From Nageia nagi (Eukaryota; Pinophyta), in NCBI GenBank assembly GCA_050084985.1, contig JBITNC010000001.1, forward strand, positions 108,128,001 to 108,192,000: a stretch of 64,000 bases of DNA, written 5' to 3'. This document shows positions 57,421-64,000 of the stretch, piece after piece (the stretch's first letter is position 1; each line of letters opens with the position of its first letter). Both the position numbers and the translations under genes were made by a program. A model generated the notes under the pieces. It made no database searches. It was not told the DNA's origin and saw nothing but the letters and a program-made list of their open reading frames with translations.

Positions 57421-58116
57421 TTTTTTGGCATAATTAAGGTAATATGGTCACATGAGTATTTGATAGGTGGAGTTTTCATTAAGGGGGAGAAAGGAAATAT
57501 TATGATATAATGACACCTTAATACCAAAATCAAACTCAAATAATGATCTAAAATAAACAAAATTAAAAATCAATTTTTTTTATGCTGATTGATGACCATG
57601 TTTTGCACGTTTTGTGCTCTTGTGGATATTTCATGTATCTTTTATTGGTAATGCATTTATGTATCACTTGGTTGATAGTACATTTGATATTATGCACATA
57701 TGATATGATATATTAGGCCTTGTTAGTATACACACATGATATTCTTAGATATCATAATTGATGATGAATGCCATATTTGATGATATATATTACTAGTTTT
57801 GTTATAAGCTACTTGTAGCTTGCAGGTTTCTTCTAGAGTTTGTAGGTTACTTATTTTGAGTATGCAAGCTAGTGAAGGCTCATTATGTCAACTTGTTGGA
57901 TGAATACTACTTGCACATTGAAACTATTTGTAGTTAATGATTGTATTGTAAATTATTTATTAAAATGGTTAAGTAGTTGAGCCTTGTAAAACCATCTAAA
58001 TTCTATTACTTTCACACAAGTTTTCATCTCCACTTGCATTCTTATGGAGGATAACTCTCTTATTCTTTCTCTCTCTGTATTCTCAACTCTCTACCCCAAT
58101 ATTGCATTAAGGGGAG

Positions 58117-58612
58117 AGTTAGAACTTGTAATGCATTATTGTGAAATTGTTTAATGAAATCCACTTAATAATTTAGGGTATCCTTGGATACCTTAAGTAT
58201 TTAAGTGAATATGATAATGTAACTTATCCTACACTCCATGTCATGTGCATGCCCCTTGGGTAAAAGGGTGATGCATGTCATGGCATTGTACAAAGGTTAA
58301 TAGGGTGATCCAAGGGAGGATTTTGGCCTATAAATAGAGGGCCCTCTCCTTGAGATCACACACTTGGAGAAGCATAAAAATGTTAGTCCTGTAGAGTTGT
58401 AGGAATGCTCTTGTAGGAGAATTTTTGAGAATTTATAGGAGAGTTCACTTGTGAGAAATAATAGAAAAGATGGTTCAAAGTGGATGTACTCCCATGATGG
58501 AGGAACCACTATACATGGTGTGAATAATTGTGCATAAAATTATGTTTCTTGTGTTGAAGATTTATGGAATCCTTCAAGGTGATCTTGGTTATGGAATATT
58601 TTAATTCCATCA
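58117..58612 (+). repeat. 3' LTR (496 bp)
   Basis: TATAAATA at 58329-58336 is intact. The LTR is followed by the AAAAG duplication. Confidence 0.92.
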
Positions 58613-58621
58613 AAAAGGTGG

Positions 58622-59175
58622 TAATATAGCATTTGCAAAAATATTATTTATTTCATCCTCATCTATTTTGAATTTAATAGACTATCGTATCTTTTTAAAA
58701 CAACGAATGAATTTGTTTGATTATGCACTATATCCTTGGTGAAGAGAACATAGATCTTCCACCTTGATAATACTTTTTACATTATGTTTATATTGATCCA
58801 TGAAGATTTTGATAATATCACTAAATGTAGTAATAAATCTATTATGCAACTTGTAGAACCATTCACTTATATCACCCTTGAGGCTTCAAGGGAAGAATTT
58901 GACCATTAAGTTTTCCTCACTTTCAAGTTTCAACAAAAATTTCTCTTTGAAATTGATGAGATGTTGCCTTAGATCTCCCTTTCTATTGAATACATCAAAT
59001 TTTGGGGTCTTATACTTGAGTGGGATGAGACAATTTAAGATCTCATCTAAAAAAGGACTATTGAATGATCTCTCAATATCATTTTTTTCTTCTCATCCAA
59101 TCAAGATCTAATATTAACTAGCTCCTTGTTGATAAATTCAATATCTTAATTTTAACTTTCTTGACTTTGTTATCC
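58622..59175 (-). pseudogene. gypsy gag fragment
   Basis: Minus-strand translation gives TPKFDVFNRKGDLRQHLINF, then SEENLMVKFFPSSLKGDISE, WFYKLHNRF and IKFKIDEDEINNIFANAI. This is a well-conserved Retrotrans_gag core. It has at least one stop and no neighbouring pol or LTR. The LTR element at 53977-58612 inserted beside it. Confidence 0.75.
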
Positions 59176-59239
59176 ATTTTTATCATTTTGATTGATGCAA
59201 TCTCGATGACCTGAAGCATTCAATACCTTGATCAATAGG

Positions 59240-60890
59240 GTAGGACTTGTTAATAATTATTTAACTATAGTTATGATATATGAAACATGATCCATTTCAA
59301 ACACATGTATTTACAAAATCACTAATGGCATTATCCTCTTAAATCTATGCAAAATTTTGCCCACAAACCCTAAGGTTTATGGCAAAACTTTTAAAATAGT
59401 TAGGTTCACCAAAAAGTAGATTGATAAAAATGAATAATTCATTTATCATTTTTTAATTACTAAAAGAATACTCTTGCATTAGTCCAAATAATATTCTTAA
59501 AACTCTATGAATTGGGTTAAATCCTAAATGATGAATGACACCCAAATTTGACACCTTTAACATCTTGATAAACTAATATTTAAATCTAATTACCTAAATA
59601 CATTAAAAGTACAATGACCATGAATTTGTACAACATAAACATTGATATTTTTGATCTTAAATAATAATGAAATAAAAGATAATTCAATCATGTGTAAGAA
59701 TATAATAGATCCTTTCAGATGGTTGGTGTTAAGAGACACCATGAGAAATAGTATTAATAGGGGTATGATCTCATAGTTGACCTATACAGATTGGGTTGGG
59801 ATTTGATATGATGTATTTGGATAGGGAATACCAAGCCTTGATCCTCATTTTATACCTTTCAAAAGAAGAAAGAAAAAATATTAGCCAACATTTCACAATA
59901 ATTAGTAAGTATTGATAATCTCAAGACAATCCTAGATTAGCTTTAACTAGTACATGATTAACATTATTATCTTTAATATTATATATATTTGCATAATTTA
60001 AATGTTATTTCATTCAGATACCATAAATATGATTTTATAATAAATAGAAAATCATTTTCAGGTGTCTACATAATTATCTCTACCAATCACCTAATGTTAT
60101 ATGTAACCTTCATGGACTTTCGATCATCGCATGCTTATACACTTAACAATGTAATGATGTACACTCCTTCCATCAATTCATATAATAATTAATATAAAAT
60201 CATACTCTATAGTGAAAACTATTTAATGAACCTGTAAATATGTTACTTTAATCTCTTTCATATTTTTACCATATTCCATAACTTAGTGAACATGGCTTTT
60301 TGACCATATCCATAATAATTACACAATTAAAAAGTACTAATATGCACATCGATAATTATAAAATAATACCCTTGCTAATGAGTTGAATAACATTATTAAA
60401 TTTAATATTTCTTGATTACATAAATAATTATTAATATATTCATTTTACTCATATTTATTTGATACTTTATTAGACACATGCCTCTTTCTCCTCATGAGAA
60501 GTATTGATATTTCCTTTAATAAGATGATCATCCTCCTCTAATTTTTTTTCGAAGAATTATAATTGAATCTAAGCATATATGAATTTTTTACCTTCTCAAT
60601 TTGACCTAGGCACTAATATCAAAACTATTATTAGGAATCTTAATATATCTTCTTATATTGTCATATTCTCTTAACTCTTCATAGCTCCCAGTGTAACCCA
60701 TGTATGTCTAACATATGATATCATACTCATGGAGGCTATTTACATAACTTTATCATGTTTTAAGGGCTTATAAGAATCACTTAAACTCAATCTTTCAAGT
60801 ATCCTAATTTTGATTCCAACAATATTTATCTATAAGTTAATGTTATAGGTAGTCCTGATGTCCTAATGATTATTGTATGCTTATAAAAAT
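59240..60890. other. AT-rich spacer; no gene seen
   Basis: There are only short chance ORFs (for example 59989-60192) without known motifs. Confidence 0.6.
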
Positions 60891-60893
60891 AAT

Positions 60894-61065
60894 CACTATA
60901 CCAAAAATAGGCTTTAGAGGTGGGTGGTTTTTGGTGCAACAATTTGTAACCATCTTATTTTTGGGTTTTAGTGGTAGTTTTTAGGGGGTGGTTTTAAAAA
61001 ATCCCCCTAAATCATAAGGAGGTGGGTAAAAATCACCCCTCATTGTAAAAAGAAAAAGAAAAAAA
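60894..61065. mobile_element. CACTA-type transposon terminus (fragment)
   Basis: CACTATACCAAAAATAGGCT begins as CACTA (En/Spm) termini do. It is followed by clustered subterminal GGTGGGTGGTTTT- and GGGGGTGGTTTT-type motifs in both orientations. The opposite terminus was not found in the window. Confidence 0.5.
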
Positions 61066-61189
61066 TATCCCATGCAAGGAACTTAGGTGAGCACTTGTAA
61101 CATTTAAATTTTTTAAGAAGAACAATCAAGGGGGTAGAGCACTTAGCTTGTACTATTTCAAGCCAAGGGGTTTAGAGCACTTAAGAATT

Positions 61190-61700
61190 TCCTATTTTTC
61201 ACAGAGAGAGATCTCAATCAAGGGTTGAGTAGAGTTGAGCCAAGGGGGTTACGGAGAGCACCCAATATGTATTCTTCTATGTATCTTGTCAAGAAATTAT
61301 CATTCTTTTAAAATAAAAATATCTTACAGGGACCTTTTCGTAAAAGCCATTTTTTGTGTATCCTACAATATTTACATACCATGGAACTATGTTTTCATCA
61401 TGAATCTTGTCAAACAATTTCTAGTCCTTGTGTATTCTTCCACATTTTGCATACATGTCTATTAGGGCATTGAAAACCACAACATTAGATTTATAAGCAC
61501 CAAGTAGACACATCCACACATCTAATTTAGGTTTTATGGGTATTTTGGTAGTATATTATCAAATAATTCCTAGTACTTATGTATTCTTCCATATTTTACA
61601 TATATGTGATTTATTAAGGTACTCATAACCATAATATTTGATTTACAAGCACTAAGTAGACATATCCACACACCCAACTAGACATAATTAGAGTTGATGC
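61190..61700 (-). pseudogene. PPR gene fragment
   Basis: Minus-strand translation near 61510-61290 gives NVVVFNALIDMYAKCGRIHK, then KLFDKIHDENIVPWYVNIVG and YTKNGFYEKV, a full pentatricopeptide motif series with stops. PPR proteins bind organelle RNA; this is debris. A second short copy of the TGCTTGTAAATC-type segment lies near 61640. Confidence 0.7.
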
Positions 61701-62099
61701 TCATTTGGGTAGGGCATGTCATGTTTAGATATGAAAATGGCACTATAAATCATGATATAGATGTCAAGTGATGGCTTCTATAGTCACTACAAAGTGACAT
61801 GTACCTAATAAGGTTGTTGATTCACCTATCTAGTGTCTCACTATGTCTTTCCCATTCTAGGCTATCCATCATGTGAGATCTCCAAACATTTATTAAAACC
61901 CTAGGTACTTAATACCCCTCATGAAGGCCTCACTTTTAGATTGTAGTTAGGGGGGTGTCCCTTAGTAAGGGGAGGACCTCATGGAGTGATTTCCTGATAA
62001 GTGATCACATTAAAACTTTGTGAACCATGATAACTCCTCATTCCTATCTTTCAATTTTAAGCCTATGGTACCAACTAAGGAAAAATATAAGAAAATTCA

Positions 62100-63283
62100 A
62101 TTTTCATGGGTTTTTTGGTAATGAATTTCAAGGCTCCCTCATGATAGCTTACACATCAAAGAAAGTCAACAATGGATGTATAATGATTCATCCTTATAAT
62201 AGGGCAATTACAATCCCTTATATTGTACGGGTTTATTCTATATGTTACATACATATCTATTAGGGCATTCAAAATTGTGACATTCAATTTACAAGCACCA
62301 AGTAGACACATCCACACACCAATTCAGGTTTTATGGGTATTTAGGTAATGAAGTTCAAAGCTCCCTTAGGATAGCCTACACATCCAAGAAGATCACCAAT
62401 GCATGTATAATGATTCATCCTATAAATAGTGTAATAAGAATCCCTTATGTTGTAAGGGTTTATTTTAAATTTTACATACACATCTATTAGAGCATTCAAA
62501 ATCATAGCATTCAATTTACAAGCACCAAGTAGACACATCCACACACCCAATTCAAGTTTTATGGATATTTTGGTAATGAAGTACAAAGATCCCTTAGGAT
62601 AGCCTACATGATCAAGAAGGTCAACAATGCATGTATAATGATTCATCTCAAAAATAATGCAATAAGAGCCCCTTATGCTATAAGGATTTATTTTGCATTT
62701 TGCATACAAGTTTATCAAGGTATTCAAAATCATAACATTCAATTTACAAGCACCAAGTAAACACATCCACACACCCAATTTAGGTTTTATGGTTATTTTG
62801 AAAATGAAGTTCAAATCTCCCCTAGGATAGTCTGCATGACCAAAAAGGTCAACAATGCATGTATAATGATTCATCCTATGAATAGTGCAAGAAGAGTACC
62901 TCATGCCATGAGGGCTTATTCTACATTTTGTATACATATTTATTAGCATATTCAAAACCACAATATTCAATTTATAAGCACCAAGTAGACACATCCATAC
63001 ACCCAATTCGAGTTTTATGGGCATTATGGTAGTGAAGTTGAAAGCTCCCTCAAGATAGCCTGCATGACCAAGAAGGTCAATGATGCATGTATAATCATTC
63101 ATCCTAGGAAAAATGCAATAAGTGTCCCTTATGTTGTAAGGGTTTATTCCACATTTTGCATACATATGTATTAGAGCATTTAAAACCATAACATTTGATT
63201 TACAAGCACCAAGTAGACACATCCACACACCCAATTAAGATATTATGGGTATTATATCAGTGAACTTAAAAGCTCCCTCAAGA
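62100..63283 (-). repeat. PPR-derived tandem array, 228-bp unit, about five copies
   Basis: AGCACCAAGTARACACATCC recurs at 62294, 62521, 62749, 62977 and 63205 (spacings 227, 228, 228 and 228). On the minus strand each unit encodes NALIHMYAKCG-like, HYTCIVDLLGHAGYLEGA-like and LGVWMCLLGACK-like segments. These are the PPR and E-motif sequences of plant PLS-class proteins, joined head to tail. Because 228 is 76 codons, a 297-codon frame (63234-62341) stays open through more than four units. The array ends where the next LTR begins. Confidence 0.85.
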
Positions 63284-63672
63284 TGTAGATGCCTAAAAAT
63301 GAATTTTCTTGTATTAAATAAATACATTTTATAGCATCAAGGAATATTTATTGTAAAAATTGTCAAAATATACCCAAGGTAATGTAATCAATGTAATGGA
63401 CCATTGTATAATGTAAGAGGTGTCAAACATAAATAAATAGACCACAAACAATGTAATATGCAATGATCCCAAGAATTAAACAAGATCAAAATATTGCTAT
63501 AAAGGAATATCAAAAGCAACACATAAGGGAAGATCTCAGATATAAAGAGAGCCAAAGAGAAAGATTGGAACATGCAATATCATTTTATCCTACCAATAAT
63601 GGTGTTTCATAACACCATCCATTCTTAGATCTACTATACCCTTCATCTTATTTCCATTATTTTTAGTCTACA
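63284..63672 (+). repeat. 5' LTR of another gypsy element (389 bp)
   Basis: It starts TGTAGATGCCTAAAAATGAA and ends GTCTACA. It is followed after two bases by TTAGTGAACCCGATT, a primer-binding site like that of the 40187-53840 element. The LTR start also shares AAAAATGAATTT with that element. The 3' LTR lies outside the window. Confidence 0.7.
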
Positions 63673-63797
63673 TTTTAGTGAACCCGATTATTTCGATTCA
63701 TCTTGCCTTAAAGGTGAGATCTTGTGAGATTTTTATGAAGAATTAATGTTATTAATGGTGTGTAAAGACTATTTTTGCATTGTTAGCAGCATGAAAA

Positions 63798-64000
63798 ATG
63801 GAGCAAATTGTAATGAGCTTAACAAAAATAGTGCAAGACTTATCCAGGCAAGTGATTACGATGCAAAGTTTAGGTAGTAATTTGTAGTCAGCTATAGATC
63901 TAGCCCTAGTTACAAGGGTAACTAATCTTGAGAATAGTAAGAGATCCTAGCAAAAAGAAGAAGATTATGATGGTGTCTTCATCACAACCTTATTAGATAA
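63798..64000 (+). pseudogene. Start of gypsy gag (partial)
   Basis: ATG at 63798 opens MEQIVMSLTKIVQDLSRQVI, a gag-like N-terminal coiled coil. In-frame stops follow (TAG near 63879 and 63948). It runs off the window. Confidence 0.5.

Larger units (their letters stand above)
53977..58612 (+). mobile_element. Non-coding LTR element of the copia family (LARD-like)
   Basis: Two 496-bp LTRs (53977-54472 and 58117-58612) are flanked by the duplication AAAAG (53972-53976 and 58613-58617). The primer-binding site near 54475 reads TGGTATAAGAGTAGAG, a mutated initiator-Met type. A tract GCATTAAGGGGAG precedes the 3' LTR. The 3' untranslated part (about 57600-58110) is homologous to 4699-5078, so this is a relative of the copia at the window start. 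No gag, integrase or RT motif was found, so it is non-autonomous. Confidence 0.9.

Noticed and set aside
62341-63234. A functional 297-residue PPR protein
   Set aside because: The frame is a head-to-tail repeat of one 76-codon segment, with no normal PPR start or motif series; it is better described as a gene-derived array.
1-64000. tRNA, rRNA or organelle-derived segments
   Set aside because: No cloverleaf-like or rRNA-like sequence was noticed; the only tRNA-related signals are short primer-binding sites.

Overview
The window looks like nuclear DNA of a seed plant with a large, repeat-rich genome. It holds one spliced host gene with plant-type introns. Almost everything else is Ty1/copia and Ty3/gypsy LTR retrotransposons, several nested in one another, plus gene fragments turned into tandem repeats. 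The long AT-rich spacers, the dominance of decayed Tat-like gypsy elements and the PPR debris would suit a gymnosperm, but that is inference; the window has no marker that settles the species. I saw no rRNA, tRNA, CRISPR or bacterial-type feature.

Layout. (1) 1-18877: a decayed copia element (+) with gag-pol at 514-4305 and its 3' LTR at 18391-18877. It is split by a 12.9-kb gypsy element (-, 5079-17993), which carries gag, protease, an extra RNase H, RT-RNase H, integrase and a very long additional ORF after integrase. The gypsy element is flanked by a 380-bp duplication of copia sequence instead of a short target-site duplication. (2) 18880-21330: tandem arrays (about 200-bp and 280-bp units) that on the minus strand look like duplicated exons of an unidentified gene. 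(3) 21330-24343: AT-rich sequence without a recognisable gene, including a cluster of GGTTAATCRA-type motifs. (4) 24344-30261: a complete-length but broken chromovirus-like gypsy element (-). (5) 31650-36510: the one credible host gene, a six-coding-exon ABCF1/GCN20-type ABC ATPase (-), with a TATA box and a 5'-UTR intron. (6) 36510-40186: spacer with a 100-nt hairpin, a 42-bp coding-like repeat and a solo LTR. (7) 40187-53840: a Tat-like gypsy element with matching 5-bp target-site duplications. It has gag but no recognised pol, and an antisense spliced plant-mobile-domain (PMD) gene. That gene is interrupted by a nearly intact copia element (44389-49516, own target-site duplication), and two tandem arrays precede the 3' LTR. 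(8) 53977-58612: a non-coding LTR element related to the copia at the window start, carrying an ankyrin-repeat fragment. (9) 58613-63283: a gypsy gag fragment, a CACTA-type terminus and a 228-bp in-frame tandem array derived from a PPR gene. (10) 63284-64000: the 5' LTR and gag start of another gypsy element.

ABCF1 is the only sequence expected to be an active cellular gene. The retroelements record successive insertions: an old copia interrupted by gypsy, and a younger gypsy interrupted by copia. Their reading frames are broken mostly by C-to-T type nonsense changes, as expected for methylated, silenced DNA. The most unusual items are the extra ORF and domain order of the 12.9-kb gypsy, its 380-bp flanking duplication, the antisense PMD gene, the duplicated-exon array and the PPR-derived array.
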